Positions 7,864-17,002 of a stretch of 29,877 bases of DNA are shown here, in pieces; the stretch's first letter is position 1; the number at the start of each line of letters is the position of its first letter. The translations under genes were made by a program, and so were the position numbers. The stretch spans positions 1-29,877 of the forward strand of contig JAYTCQ010000171.1 of assembly GCA_043736395.1 (NCBI GenBank). The letters run 5' to 3'. Below the pieces are notes generated by a model, which saw nothing but the letters and a program-made list of their open reading frames with translations, was not told the DNA's origin and searched no databases. Source of the DNA: JAFDVL01 sp043736395 (lineage in GTDB: Bacteria; Acidobacteriota; Blastocatellia; RBC074).

Positions 7864-7904
7864 AAGTGAATGCTCCCAGTAATTTTTTGGAGGAAATTAA
7901 ATCT

Positions 7905-8345
7905 ATGCCTTACTCAGAAATGCTAATCAAACCTATGCGCGAAGACCTTTCGCTGAATGGAATCACAGAAACCCGTACCGTCGAAGCGGTTGACGCTGCC
8001 GTCAAAAATACTCCGGGAACATTGATGATTGTCGTCAATTCCGTTTGCGGTTGCGCCGCTGGCAAAGCCCGTCCAGGCATTGTGCAAGCGTTGCAGAATT
8101 CCGTGAAGCCGGACAATGTCATCACAGTTTTCGCCGGAGCTGACATCGAAGCTACGGAACACGCGCGTAGCCTGTTTGCGCCGTACCCGCCGTCGTCGCC
8201 TTCCATTGGAATTTTGAAAAACGGCGAACTCGTTTATATGATGCAACGCCGCGACATCGAAATGCGCAATGCGGAAATGATTGCTGATGAATTGAAAGCA
8301 GCATTCGAAAAAGTGTGTACGCCTGCGCAAGCAGCAGTGAATTAA
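7905..8345 (+). CDS. Bacilliredoxin BrxA/BrxB family (146 aa)
   Basis: DUF1094/YphP-YqiW family. The CGC active site is C48-G49-C50 within VNSVCGCAAGKARPG; the conserved YPPSSPS segment follows. In Firmicutes, bacilliredoxins remove bacillithiol from mixed disulfides; in this lineage the partner thiol is uncertain, since the family is also found in bacteria not shown to make bacillithiol. Start taken at ATG 7905 because MPYSEML is the normal family N-terminus and GGAGG lies 11 nt upstream; an earlier in-frame start would translate the inverted repeat. Stop codon abuts a long hairpin shared with the convergent yjhG-like gene. Confidence 0.92.
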   Translation: MPYSEMLIKPMREDLSLNGITETRTVEAVDAAVKNTPGTLMIVVNSVCGCAAGKARPGIVQALQNSVKPDNVITVFAGADIEATEHARSLFAPYPPSSPSIGILKNGELVYMMQRRDIEMRNAEMIADELKAAFEKVCTPAQAAVN

Positions 8346-8462
8346 AATGCGGAAGCCCGCACGCAGTAAGGGCGCCAGTACACCATGCAAAATTTCCTCA
8401 GTTTCTGAGTAATTTATTTATATTGTACTGGCGCCCTTACTGCGTGCGGGCTTCCGCATTTT
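8344..8462. terminator. Perfect 39-bp inverted repeat filling a convergent intergenic gap
   Basis: Arms 8344-8382 and 8424-8462 are exact reverse complements (arm includes gcggaagcccgcacgcagta) around a 41-nt AT-rich spacer. The left arm begins inside the TAA of the bacilliredoxin gene (8343-8345) and the right arm ends at the TAA of the yjhG-like gene (8462-8464). It can act as a two-way terminator, and shares the AGCCCGCRCG-N4/5-AAGGGC word pattern with the repeat at 18957-19062. Confidence 0.8.
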
Positions 8463-10435
8463 TATAACTTCCTTTCCGCCAACGCCTTTTTCCCCGCCTC
8501 GATCACTTCCAAAATCCGCTCTACATCGTAAATTGAACCGCGCCACGCGCCGCCGCTGACATTTTGCAGAGCCGCCCATAGTCGCGTTTCGTCAGGTAAT
8601 TCAGGGTCAGCAGAAAGATCATTCCGAAATTCTCGCGCTGACAATTCTTCATCATTCGGCGTATGAGTTCCGTCAGCTTCGAGCTTCACAAAATCTACCG
8701 AACCTTCAAGATTTACAGTGTCAATAATCACACGAATTAAATCGCCATCGCGCAATTTGCCTAGCGGGCCGCCTGCCAACGCTTCAGGGCCGACGTGACC
8801 GATGCACGGGCCACTTGAAACGCCGGAAAATCGTGCGTCAGTGATGAGCGCGACTGAATTGGCGTACGGCATATATTTCAACGCCGAAGTGATTTGATAG
8901 ACTTCTTCCATCCCTGTTCCCAGGGGTCCGCGACAAATTAAGGCGATAACTTCACCCGCTTTGATCGCGTCTTCGCCTTTGCTTTTAATTGCCGCAATCG
9001 TCGCGCGTTCGCTGGTGAAAACACGCGCTGGCCCCGTCAAGCGATAGACGCCATCCGCGCCAATCATCGAACGCGCAATCGCTGTGCTTTTGACAATTGC
9101 TCCTTCGGGAGCGAGGTTGCCTTTGATGAAAGTCACCGTGCTCGAAAGCCCCTTTTGACGCGCCTGCTGTGGATTCATGATCACTTCATCAGATTCAACG
9201 CCATCGGCTTCACGTAAGCGTTCACGCAAGGCACGACGACGATCTGAGGCTTCCCATTCATCCAGCATTTTATCCAAAGGTTCGCCGTACGCGGTCAACG
9301 CTGAGCCATCAATTAAATCTAATTTTCGCAGATGCAACATCACTTCAGGAACACCCCCGGCTAGAAATACGCGGACGGTCGGATGCGGGCCATTCGGCAG
9401 CGAATCCACGAGACGCGGCACGCGACGATTGATCGCAATCCATTCTTCGACCGCAGGAATTTCCAGTCCTGCGGCGTGCGCGACAGCGGGAATATGCAAG
9501 AGCAAATTCGTCGAACCTCCGAAGGCCGAATGCACCGCCATTGCATTACGAATCGCGGCTGGCGTGACAATAAATCTTGTCTCAACTGAGAGCTGTTTTT
9601 GTTTGAGCAACGCCTGAGCGGAACGCCGCGCCATGTCGAGCCAAATCGGTTGTCCTGAAGGTGCCAGCGCACTATGCGGAACTGCCATTCCGAGCGCCTC
9701 CGCGATAACTTGCGAAGTCGCTGCTGTGCCTAAAAATTGACATCCGCCACCCGGCGAACCACAAGCGCGACAGCCAATTTCGGAAGCCTCTTCGAGCGTG
9801 ATTTGTTGATTGGCATATCGCGCGCCGATGGTCTGCGCTTTGCCTGCATCTTCACCGTCGCTGGCAGGCAACGTTACTCCGCCTGGAACAATCACTGTTG
9901 GCAACTTATGCGCTCCTGCCAAAGCCATCATCATGGCAGGCAAACCTTTGTCACAAGTCGCTACACCGAGCACTCCCTGACGCGTCGGCAGCGAACGAAT
10001 CAGCCGCCCCAGCACCATCGCCGCGTCGTTGCGATAAGGCAAGCTATCGAACATTCCCGTCGTTCCCTGTGAACGTCCATCGCAGGGATCAGTGCAATAT
10101 CCCGCGAACGGGATGCAATCGAATTTGATTAATTCTTCGGCTGCCGCCTGCATCAATAATCCTACTTCCCAATGCCCCGTGTGATAGCCGAGCGCGAGTG
10201 GAGTTCCATCGGGCAACCGGATTCCTCCTTGCGTGCTGAGCATTAAAATTTCAGGACGTCCCAACTGCGCCGGATTCCATCCCATTCCGACATCCTGTGT
10301 CCAGCCGAATAAATCGCCGCTGGGTCGGTCGAGTAAATCGGAAGGCGTCAGCGGCAATTGCCCCGCCGGTCCGGTGTGCTTTGTCGTGACGGAAAAAATA
10401 TTCGCATCATCAGTTCCGAAAATCTTGTCTTGCAT
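8462..10435 (-). CDS. yjhG: YjhG/YagF-type D-xylonate dehydratase, IlvD/Edd family (657 aa)
   Basis: Iron-sulfur dehydratase converting a sugar acid (D-xylonate in YjhG/YagF) to its 2-keto-3-deoxy product. Length (about 655) and the opening MQDKIFGTDDANIF...TGPAG match the YjhG subgroup rather than IlvD (about 560-620). Candidate cluster ligands are C114/C118 in GYCTDPCDG, C161 in ATCDKG and C225/C232 in GCRACGSPGGGC. DARFSG and GPCIGHVGPEA are the conserved C-terminal dehydratase segments. It follows the PIG-L gene by 66 nt on the same strand, so it may be the last gene of the 14059-8462 unit. AGG lies 8 nt before the ATG. The true substrate could be another aldonate. Confidence 0.88.
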   Translation of the reverse strand: MQDKIFGTDDANIFSVTTKHTGPAGQLPLTPSDLLDRPSGDLFGWTQDVGMGWNPAQLGRPEILMLSTQGGIRLPDGTPLALGYHTGHWEVGLLMQAAAEELIKFDCIPFAGYCTDPCDGRSQGTTGMFDSLPYRNDAAMVLGRLIRSLPTRQGVLGVATCDKGLPAMMMALAGAHKLPTVIVPGGVTLPASDGEDAGKAQTIGARYANQQITLEEASEIGCRACGSPGGGCQFLGTAATSQVIAEALGMAVPHSALAPSGQPIWLDMARRSAQALLKQKQLSVETRFIVTPAAIRNAMAVHSAFGGSTNLLLHIPAVAHAAGLEIPAVEEWIAINRRVPRLVDSLPNGPHPTVRVFLAGGVPEVMLHLRKLDLIDGSALTAYGEPLDKMLDEWEASDRRRALRERLREADGVESDEVIMNPQQARQKGLSSTVTFIKGNLAPEGAIVKSTAIARSMIGADGVYRLTGPARVFTSERATIAAIKSKGEDAIKAGEVIALICRGPLGTGMEEVYQITSALKYMPYANSVALITDARFSGVSSGPCIGHVGPEALAGGPLGKLRDGDLIRVIIDTVNLEGSVDFVKLEADGTHTPNDEELSAREFRNDLSADPELPDETRLWAALQNVSGGAWRGSIYDVERILEVIEAGKKALAERKL

Positions 10436-10501
10436 TAATTCGCCTGTTTCCTTTTTTCTATTCTCATTAAGTTTTTGAATCTCGGGTCGGCTCGTCAGAT
10501 T

Positions 10502-11344
10502 TTATTGTTGATTAAATCCCGTCGCACGGCGGAATGCTTCGACGTAGTGGCCGTCTTTTCTCAGCGCTCGCCCCTTTAAATACGCGATAATTTTTTCTAA
10601 ATCTCTCGCATCCCAATCAGGCCGATATTTATTGACTGAAGGTTCAAATTGACTGACCTGTTTGGTTGCTGCTTTGATTTTCAAATCAAGTGTTTCAGAA
10701 ATGTCTACCCAATAATTAGCTTCGTTCGCCGCATAATAAAACATCAGCAGGGGTACTTTATACGATTTCAAATTATCTACCAGCAAGTGCTCGGGGTAGT
10801 ACAAATGAAACTCCGCCGCACGGACTGCATCAATGGTATTGAACGCCGCCATTCGATGATCGGATTTGTGCCAGCGCTCATACATTTCGCCCGGATCAAT
10901 GCTGAAAACAACATCAGGGCGATGCTGACGAATCAATTTTGTAGCCTGGCCGCATAACGCTTTCGGTTCTGCATATTCCAGCTCGCCATCTTCGTAGCCC
11001 ATCCAGATAATATTTTCTTTTGGGATTCCCAGCACCGCGCATGATGCCTCTTCTTCCGCTTTGCGAATCCGCGCCAAACGTTCGCTGGTCATTTCTAAAT
11101 CGTACGAACCTTTGTTGTCGTTGGTATAAATAACGATGATAATTTTATTGCCGTTTTTCGCGAGCAAGGCCAGTGTCGCACCACAACCGAACAAATCATC
11201 ATCCGGGTGAGGCGTAAAAACCATCACCGTTTTTCCTTTCCAGTTTTCGATCCGATCCTGCGTCGGTTGATTTTTCGCGTCAGCCGACAATGCAGGGATG
11301 AGCAATATTGATAGAGCGATGACGAGGGTTAGAAAAATTTTCAC
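10502..11344 (-). CDS. Secreted PIG-L/LmbE-family deacetylase (280 aa)
   Basis: Zinc-dependent N-acetyl hydrolase fold. Metal/catalytic residues are H46, D48, D49 in TPHPDDD and H159/D162/H163 in HKSDH. A signal peptide (residues 1-23, MKIFLTLVIALSILLIPALS then ADA) directs it out of the cytoplasm. Family members remove acetyl groups from GlcNAc-containing lipids or thiol precursors; the substrate here is unknown. Only 9 nt separate it from the upstream ceramidase-like gene, so the two are almost certainly cotranscribed, which suggests work on an extracellular or periplasmic (glyco)lipid or sugar. Confidence 0.88.
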   Translation of the reverse strand: MKIFLTLVIALSILLIPALSADAKNQPTQDRIENWKGKTVMVFTPHPDDDLFGCGATLALLAKNGNKIIIVIYTNDNKGSYDLEMTSERLARIRKAEEEASCAVLGIPKENIIWMGYEDGELEYAEPKALCGQATKLIRQHRPDVVFSIDPGEMYERWHKSDHRMAAFNTIDAVRAAEFHLYYPEHLLVDNLKSYKVPLLMFYYAANEANYWVDISETLDLKIKAATKQVSQFEPSVNKYRPDWDARDLEKIIAYLKGRALRKDGHYVEAFRRATGFNQQ

Positions 11345-11353
11345 GTGAGTCTC

Positions 11354-12691
11354 CTAAGGTTGTTCAGGTTTATTATTTAATTTTCCAAGCGCGCGATAAA
11401 TCTGGACAAGTCCGCGATCTACCATTCGCTCACCTGCACCAACTTCGACACGAGTCACAATCGTATTTGCGCCGTAGCCACCCACTACTGCGGCCTGCAT
11501 CGTTGGAAAATATCCGATGTAACCATTCGTGTATCCGCACATAAATGTATCCGTCAACGGTGAGCGCTGCTTCAGCAACAACTGCAAGCCAACGAATGGT
11601 TCACCCGGCAATCCGACCAGAGCAATTTGCCGATTAATGACCAGCGTAGTCACCGGTGCAGCGATTGGATCATTCAAATATCGAAAAAATCGTTTCGCAG
11701 GATTTGGACCGTAAGCAGCAAGAATCGCGGCTCTCAAAGATTCCTGGCTCCAGCGATTTCGAAATTGCATCTCTTCGCTCACGTAAGAAAGCTCAGGATT
11801 GGCAGGCACTACCGGCTGAATATTGCGACTGACGCGGACAACTTCACGTCCAATTTTTTCACCCAGCTTGCGCATTTCATTGTCTGCATTTTCTGGCAGC
11901 GGAGTTTTATCCAGCATCGGATTAATATCGCCCGGCGCGCCTTGCAGGAAAAAACAAATTGGCTTGTTTGCAAAATTCTCTTCAACTGTCCGCGCCATCG
12001 CACCCGGAAAATCTGCGGAATAGCGTAAATTATCCGGGCCGAAAACTACCGGATGACAAGCGTAGTTCACCAGAATCGCCAATGGATTGCCCTGCTGATC
12101 GTCTACGCGGACTACGCCTACGCTTGGATCAATCACGCCCGTTGGCTGCCCCGTACTGTTGCGCCAGAGCATTTTCACGCTGCCGTCGGATTGAATGTAA
12201 CGACGATTGTGACCGAGAATTGTTTGACCGTAGCCCACACCGATTCGCGCTGCAACCATCCGCCCACGCGCTTCGCCGATACCCTGAATAATTTTGTTGA
12301 GCGCCTGCTGCTCCCATTCAGGAATTTGGTCGTAATCTTCATCAATGACGGGCCCTGAATGCGTGTGAGAAGCAATGAACATGACGTCGTTCACGCGATG
12401 CAGTTGCCGGACACGTTCACGGACAAAATTGAGCTGCGGTTGCCCGAACGAACGTCCTAAATCCAGCGTAATGACTGCCACAGAATTTCGCCCGTCATCC
12501 AGCACTAACACCCTTGCGAACAATGGATCAAGTTTACCTGTTGCCGGACCTGAGCGATTGCTGTACCCCCATAATTCAACGCCTGGCGACGGCGTAATGT
12601 CTGCGCGCGCTACGCCCGCCTTGAAGCTTTGGGGGTAGCCCGCCGATACCAAACAGAATAGTAACAAAATCCCGCAAAATAAATGCCGCAT
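11354..12691 (-). CDS. Secreted neutral ceramidase-like hydrolase, paralogue 1 (445 aa)
   Basis: N-terminal catalytic-domain family of neutral/alkaline ceramidases: FKAGVARADITPSPGVELWGY start, zinc-ligand region SHTHSGP (H109, H111) and NYACHPVV (H213). Signal peptide at residues 1-20. At the place of the ceramidase nucleophile (GDVSPN) the protein has G254-D-I-N257-P, so the catalytic Ser is replaced by Asn. It also lacks the C-terminal immunoglobulin-like domain of true ceramidases (about 650 aa). It is therefore a metal-dependent hydrolase of the same fold with an unknown substrate. Tandem with a second copy (12794-14059) and followed at 9 nt by the PIG-L deacetylase. Confidence 0.82.
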   Translation of the reverse strand: MRHLFCGILLLFCLVSAGYPQSFKAGVARADITPSPGVELWGYSNRSGPATGKLDPLFARVLVLDDGRNSVAVITLDLGRSFGQPQLNFVRERVRQLHRVNDVMFIASHTHSGPVIDEDYDQIPEWEQQALNKIIQGIGEARGRMVAARIGVGYGQTILGHNRRYIQSDGSVKMLWRNSTGQPTGVIDPSVGVVRVDDQQGNPLAILVNYACHPVVFGPDNLRYSADFPGAMARTVEENFANKPICFFLQGAPGDINPMLDKTPLPENADNEMRKLGEKIGREVVRVSRNIQPVVPANPELSYVSEEMQFRNRWSQESLRAAILAAYGPNPAKRFFRYLNDPIAAPVTTLVINRQIALVGLPGEPFVGLQLLLKQRSPLTDTFMCGYTNGYIGYFPTMQAAVVGGYGANTIVTRVEVGAGERMVDRGLVQIYRALGKLNNKPEQP

Positions 12692-12793
12692 AATCTGCCT
12701 TTAAAAGTTGAGGCTTCACAACAAAGTTACAGCTGCCGAGAGAATCAACAAACTGAAGTTTGTTGGACATCTGAAAACTAAATTTTCGGCTCA

Positions 12794-14059
12794 TTACCGC
12801 CCCGGCGAAGTTTTCAATTTGCCGAGTAACGTAAACAAATTGACGAGGTGCCGATCAATCATCGCTTCACCTGCGCCGACTTCCAGACGCGTGTTATAAC
12901 CCGCGCCGTAACCGCCCTCTGTCGCCGCTTGAATTGTCGGAATGTAGCCAACCCACTCCCCGCCCGCGCTGTAAGTATAGCCAAACAAGAGCGTGTTTTT
13001 TATCTCGGATTTATCACGCAAGGCGATTTGTAAATTTACAAACGGCTCCCCGGGCAAGGCGGCTATTGCCAGTTCGTCATTGAGGAGCAGCGTCGTCAAT
13101 CCAGCGCGAATTTTTTTGGCAGAATCCCAACGATCCTGAAATTCCATGACATCCGCAGAGACACGAATAGTTGCATTATTATTTACCTGCGGCTTCATTC
13201 GCCTGGTAATTTTTATCGCCTCTTCGGCCAATGCTTTTCCCATTTTTTCAGTTTCACCAAAACCGTTCTGAGCCACTGGTTGCTTGTCGAGATACGGATT
13301 AATGTCGCCAGCGCCGCCTTGGATGAACAGGCACATTGCACCGGAAAATTCCTGCTCAATCCGCCGCGCTAAAGATCCGGGATAGTCGGCGGAAATCATC
13401 CGATTATCCGGGCCTAACACAACTGCGTGACAGGCATAATTCACCAGCACGGCACGCGGTTTTCCAGTTGAATCGTCTACGCGAATTACACCAACCGTTG
13501 GATCAAGTGGGCTGGTCGGCAGCTTGCCCTGATTGCGCCAGAGCATTTCGACTTTGAGATTGCCTTCAACTTTGCGGCGATTGTGACCAAGGTAAATTTC
13601 GCCAAAACCGGTCGCGAGACGTGCTGGAAACATTTGCCTGGAGGCGTCTTCAATCGCGTTCAGAATTTTGTCTTCGGTGGCAGCGAACCAGGATTTTGCA
13701 TTGCCCGGCCACGATTGATCTTCCCAAGTGATTGGCCCGGAATGAGTGTGCGTCACAGCCAGCAAAACGTGATCGGCAAGTTTTCGGGAACGTGCCTGCG
13801 CTACCACGCGCTCAGACGGAAACGAACGCAAATCACAACTCACAATCGCGACGCTGACGCCATCCACTTTCAGCAATAATACTGTGGCAAATAAAGGATC
13901 GTGAACGCCAGTGGAAGGCCCTTTGCGCGCCGCATATCCGCCCATCACGTATCCAATCGGCGGCGTGATCTCGACGCGTGCAACGCCGGCTGTCAGCTCG
14001 CCTGCGTAAACAGTGCAAGAAAAAAGCAAAAGCAAAACTACCTGCCTCATGAATTGCAT
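12794..14059 (-). CDS. Secreted neutral ceramidase-like hydrolase, paralogue 2 (421 aa)
   Basis: Clear paralogue of the downstream gene: LTAGVARVEITPPIGYVMGGYAARKGPSTGVHDPLFA, THTHSGP (H104, H106), NYACHAVVLGPDNR (H211), and G251-D-I-N254-P where ceramidases have GDVSPN. Signal peptide at residues 1-20 (an internal ATG at residue 4 is an alternative start). Again no C-terminal domain and no nucleophilic Ser. The two copies differ along their length, so the duplication is not recent. First gene of the probable unit running to 8462; 102 nt separate it from paralogue 1. The region 14060-14260 upstream is shared with the divergent DUF4912 gene. Confidence 0.82.
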   Translation of the reverse strand: MQFMRQVVLLLLFSCTVYAGELTAGVARVEITPPIGYVMGGYAARKGPSTGVHDPLFATVLLLKVDGVSVAIVSCDLRSFPSERVVAQARSRKLADHVLLAVTHTHSGPITWEDQSWPGNAKSWFAATEDKILNAIEDASRQMFPARLATGFGEIYLGHNRRKVEGNLKVEMLWRNQGKLPTSPLDPTVGVIRVDDSTGKPRAVLVNYACHAVVLGPDNRMISADYPGSLARRIEQEFSGAMCLFIQGGAGDINPYLDKQPVAQNGFGETEKMGKALAEEAIKITRRMKPQVNNNATIRVSADVMEFQDRWDSAKKIRAGLTTLLLNDELAIAALPGEPFVNLQIALRDKSEIKNTLLFGYTYSAGGEWVGYIPTIQAATEGGYGAGYNTRLEVGAGEAMIDRHLVNLFTLLGKLKTSPGR

Positions 14060-14260
14060 AAAAAGTTCTCTGCCTTAGTAATGGATTTGTTCGAGGCGCA
14101 ACTATACCTCGAAAAAACCAATTCTGCCCAGAGCATTACATCATCAAATCAGATACCCGCAGCCCTTTTTCTTGACAAGCATCTCCCGCAACCATAAGCT
14201 TCGAGGCAGTTCTGATACGCAGTACCATACGACTAACTTAATGAATCGGAGATTCCGCCC

Positions 14261-15247
14261 GTGCCATTCTTTTTTGATCTTTCTTCCACCTTTCCCCATG
14301 CGACACGAAGTCCGCTTGAACCCGTCGTCGTCAAAGACGAAGTTCCGGTTGACCTTGATCCGGCTCAGGAAATCCCGGCTGAACCAATTATTGATACTGG
14401 TTTGCCGATCCCCTCGCATTACGACATAGACGTGATTCGCCTGCTGGTGCAAGACCCGTTTCACCTCTATATTTATTGGCAATTGAAGGATAATCCGTTT
14501 GATCGGCTGAAGCGATTATTCCCGACCAGTGAATTTCATTCTGTCTTAAAATTAATAGACGAGACGACAAATATTGCCGTGTTTTTCGATGTAGCGTTTG
14601 GACGAAATTACTGGTTTAGCGTCTTCCCTGATCGCACCTACAAAGTTGAACTCGGCGTAAAATCTGACGCGCAGGGCTACATTAAATTGATGACTTCCAA
14701 TGCGGTGACGACTCCGCGCGGCACGATTTCGGATCAGCAGGATAGTGAGCCGCAATATCAAATTTCAGCGGATGAATATGTGCAGGTCTTACGCGAAAGT
14801 CATCTCGTGCCGGAACGCGCTTTCACGGCGCAGGGAATTTTACCGATAGCTGGCACGCCTGAAGAGCAGAATACATTTTGGGAATCAATGCCGGATTCTT
14901 TCCAGAAATTGATGAGCATCATCGCCGATGTGCAAGCCGGACGCGACTACGAAAAATTGTGGGAGAAATTAGATCAGGCAGAATTGACTTCACTGGTACG
15001 CGAATTTTTATCCATCATCAGTAAGATGAGCGGCGATGGAGAATTAGGCTACATGTTGCTGCTCAGACATTTGCCCGAATTATTGCGGCGGACGCTTTCT
15101 GCTGAAGGCGCGATTGAAGTGAGTCAGCCGATGAGCCTTTATTTGGCAGAACAATTGGGATTACCGCTGACCGCCGCAATCAACATTGGAGGCTCATCCG
15201 AGCAACAGGTGAAACGCGAGCAATGGTTGCCGAGTATGAAAAATTAA
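14261..15247 (+). CDS. DUF4912 domain protein (328 aa)
   Basis: Residues about 50-190 form the DUF4912 domain (YDIDVIRLLVQDPFHLYIYW, then FFDVAFGRNYWFSVF and YKVELG), an immunoglobulin/carbohydrate-module-like fold of unknown function. The rest is acidic and helical, ending with ELLRRTLS and a low-complexity tail. GTG start at 14261 with GGAG 9 nt upstream; no ATG in frame nearby. DUF4912 proteins are often next to GH57 glucan branching enzymes, as here (15398), which suggests a role in glycogen or related glucan metabolism. No signal peptide. Confidence 0.82.
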   Translation: MPFFFDLSSTFPHATRSPLEPVVVKDEVPVDLDPAQEIPAEPIIDTGLPIPSHYDIDVIRLLVQDPFHLYIYWQLKDNPFDRLKRLFPTSEFHSVLKLIDETTNIAVFFDVAFGRNYWFSVFPDRTYKVELGVKSDAQGYIKLMTSNAVTTPRGTISDQQDSEPQYQISADEYVQVLRESHLVPERAFTAQGILPIAGTPEEQNTFWESMPDSFQKLMSIIADVQAGRDYEKLWEKLDQAELTSLVREFLSIISKMSGDGELGYMLLLRHLPELLRRTLSAEGAIEVSQPMSLYLAEQLGLPLTAAINIGGSSEQQVKREQWLPSMKN

Positions 15248-15271
15248 ATTGACGTCCGTGAAAAAATTAAG

Positions 15272-15370
15272 GGGTTTACGCGAAGACGCAAAGAATACAA
15301 TTATTAAGATATGTTTATTGAGATTTAGAAAGTAATTCCCTTTTCCGACTTTGCGTCTTTGCGTGAACCC
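15272..15370. repeat. Inverted repeat of 'gggtttacgcgaagacgcaaag' type
   Basis: Arms 15272-15293 and 15349-15370 are 22-nt reverse complements with two mismatches, 55-nt AT-rich spacer. Fills the gap between the DUF4912 gene and the branching enzyme. The tandem word GCAAAGACGCAAAG is of a kind often dispersed between genes. Confidence 0.65.
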
Positions 15371-15397
15371 ATTTTAACTGCTCCCTATAAACTATTT

Positions 15398-16990
15398 ATG
15401 GAAACTGGATTTTTAAGCCTCGTCCTACACGCCCATCTCCCCTTCGTGCGTCATCCTGAATACCCTGATTTTCTTGAGGAAGATTGGCTCTACGAAGCAA
15501 TCAGTGAAACGTATATTCCGCTGCTCATCGCGTTTCAAACCTTACGCAACGAAGGCGTAAAATTTCGGCTGACGATGTCCATGACGCCGCCGCTGTGTGA
15601 AATGTTAGCCGATTCGTTATTGCAGCAACGCTACATTGACCATCTGCATAAACTCTGCGAATTGGCGGAAAAAGAAGTTGAGCGCACCCGCAATGAAGCG
15701 ATGAATTTCCATTCTGCCGCCTTGATGTATCAGCGTCATTTTAATGAATGCCTGGAAGTGTTCGAGCATAAATACAACCGCAACATCATTCGCGGATTTA
15801 AAGAGCTACAGGACGAAGGCTACCTTGAAATTATCACCTGTGGAGCGACGCACGGCTTTCTGCCTTTAATGTCCAGCGATGAAGCGAAACGTGCGCAAAT
15901 TCAAATTGCGAAAAATAATTACATCAAACATTTCGGACGCGCTCCGCGTGGAATTTGGCTAGCCGAATGCGCGTTCAGTCCGGGCGATGATCGCTTTTTG
16001 AAAGAGGCGGGGATTCAATTTTTCATCTCTGATGCACACGCCATTTTGTACGGCTCACCACGTCCGAAGCGTGGGATTTACGCACCTATTATGACTCCGC
16101 AAAACGTAGCCGTTTTCGCCCGCGACACTGAAACCAGCGAACAGGTTTGGAGTTCTGAAATTGGTTATCCCGGCGATCCGCTATACCGCGAATTTTATCG
16201 TGATCTGGGCTACGACGCACAGGATGAAGAATATATCAGACCGTACCTGCACGATGACGGAGTCCGCAGAAACATTGGCTACAAATACCATCGCATCACC
16301 GGCAAAGTTGACCTGCACCAGAAAGAACCGTACGTGCCGGAATGGGCTTCTGAACGCGCCGCTTCACACGCCGGAAACTTTATGGATAACCGCCGTGCGC
16401 AAGCTGGATTCTTACAGGAAAAATTGGGACGACTGCCGATGATTCTGGCTCCGTACGATGCGGAATTATTCGGGCATTGGTGGTTTGAAGGGCCGCAATT
16501 TTTATACTACCTTTTCAAAAAACTGCACTTCGATCAAAGCGAAATTCGCCCGATTTCCCCGATAGATTATTTGCAAATCTATCCCGACAATCAGAATCAA
16601 ATTCCTTCAGCTTCATCGTGGGGCGCAGAAGGTTACAACCGCGTCTGGATCAATCATCAAACCGATTGGATGTACGTCCATCAAAACGTCGCCGAACAAC
16701 GAATGGTCGAACTCGCGTCCACGCATCCACACGCCGAAGGGCTGCAACTACGCGCTCTGAAGCAGGCCGCACGAGAATTATTATTAGCGCAATCTTCGGA
16801 TTGGGCATTTATTATTACGACGGGAACGATGGTGCAATACGCCGTGAAACGATTCAAAGATCATATTCATCGCTTCACGAAAATTTATGAAATGATTCAG
16901 GCGGATGCGATTGATGAAGCGTGGTTAGCGGATGTGGAAGGCAAGGATAATATTTTTGAGGAAATTGATTATCGGTTTTATGCGGCGTAA
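15398..16990 (+). CDS. GH57-family 1,4-alpha-glucan branching enzyme (530 aa)
   Basis: GH57 with the DUF1957-type C-terminal helical domain, as in the archaeal/thermophile branching enzyme TK1436. Starts GFLSLVLHAHLPFVRHPE, which contains the family's first conserved His pair. Nucleophile E190 lies in WLAECAFSPG and the acid/base D354 in APYDAELFGHWW. It forms alpha-1,6 branches in glycogen. Start set at ATG 15398; the preceding in-frame codons overlap the inverted repeat. Followed after 12 nt by the GyrB-like gene, so they may share a transcript, though the two functions have no known link. Confidence 0.92.
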   Translation: METGFLSLVLHAHLPFVRHPEYPDFLEEDWLYEAISETYIPLLIAFQTLRNEGVKFRLTMSMTPPLCEMLADSLLQQRYIDHLHKLCELAEKEVERTRNEAMNFHSAALMYQRHFNECLEVFEHKYNRNIIRGFKELQDEGYLEIITCGATHGFLPLMSSDEAKRAQIQIAKNNYIKHFGRAPRGIWLAECAFSPGDDRFLKEAGIQFFISDAHAILYGSPRPKRGIYAPIMTPQNVAVFARDTETSEQVWSSEIGYPGDPLYREFYRDLGYDAQDEEYIRPYLHDDGVRRNIGYKYHRITGKVDLHQKEPYVPEWASERAASHAGNFMDNRRAQAGFLQEKLGRLPMILAPYDAELFGHWWFEGPQFLYYLFKKLHFDQSEIRPISPIDYLQIYPDNQNQIPSASSWGAEGYNRVWINHQTDWMYVHQNVAEQRMVELASTHPHAEGLQLRALKQAARELLLAQSSDWAFIITTGTMVQYAVKRFKDHIHRFTKIYEMIQADAIDEAWLADVEGKDNIFEEIDYRFYAA

Positions 16991-17002
16991 GGGGACACGA
17001 AA

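Noticed and set aside
8344..8462. Inverted repeats as a CRISPR array or transposon ends
   Set aside because: There are only two inverted arms with no direct repeat-spacer series, no transposase and no target-site duplication seen.
11354..14059. Calling the paralogues true ceramidases
   Set aside because: The nucleophile Ser of GDVSPN is Asn in both, and the C-terminal domain is absent.
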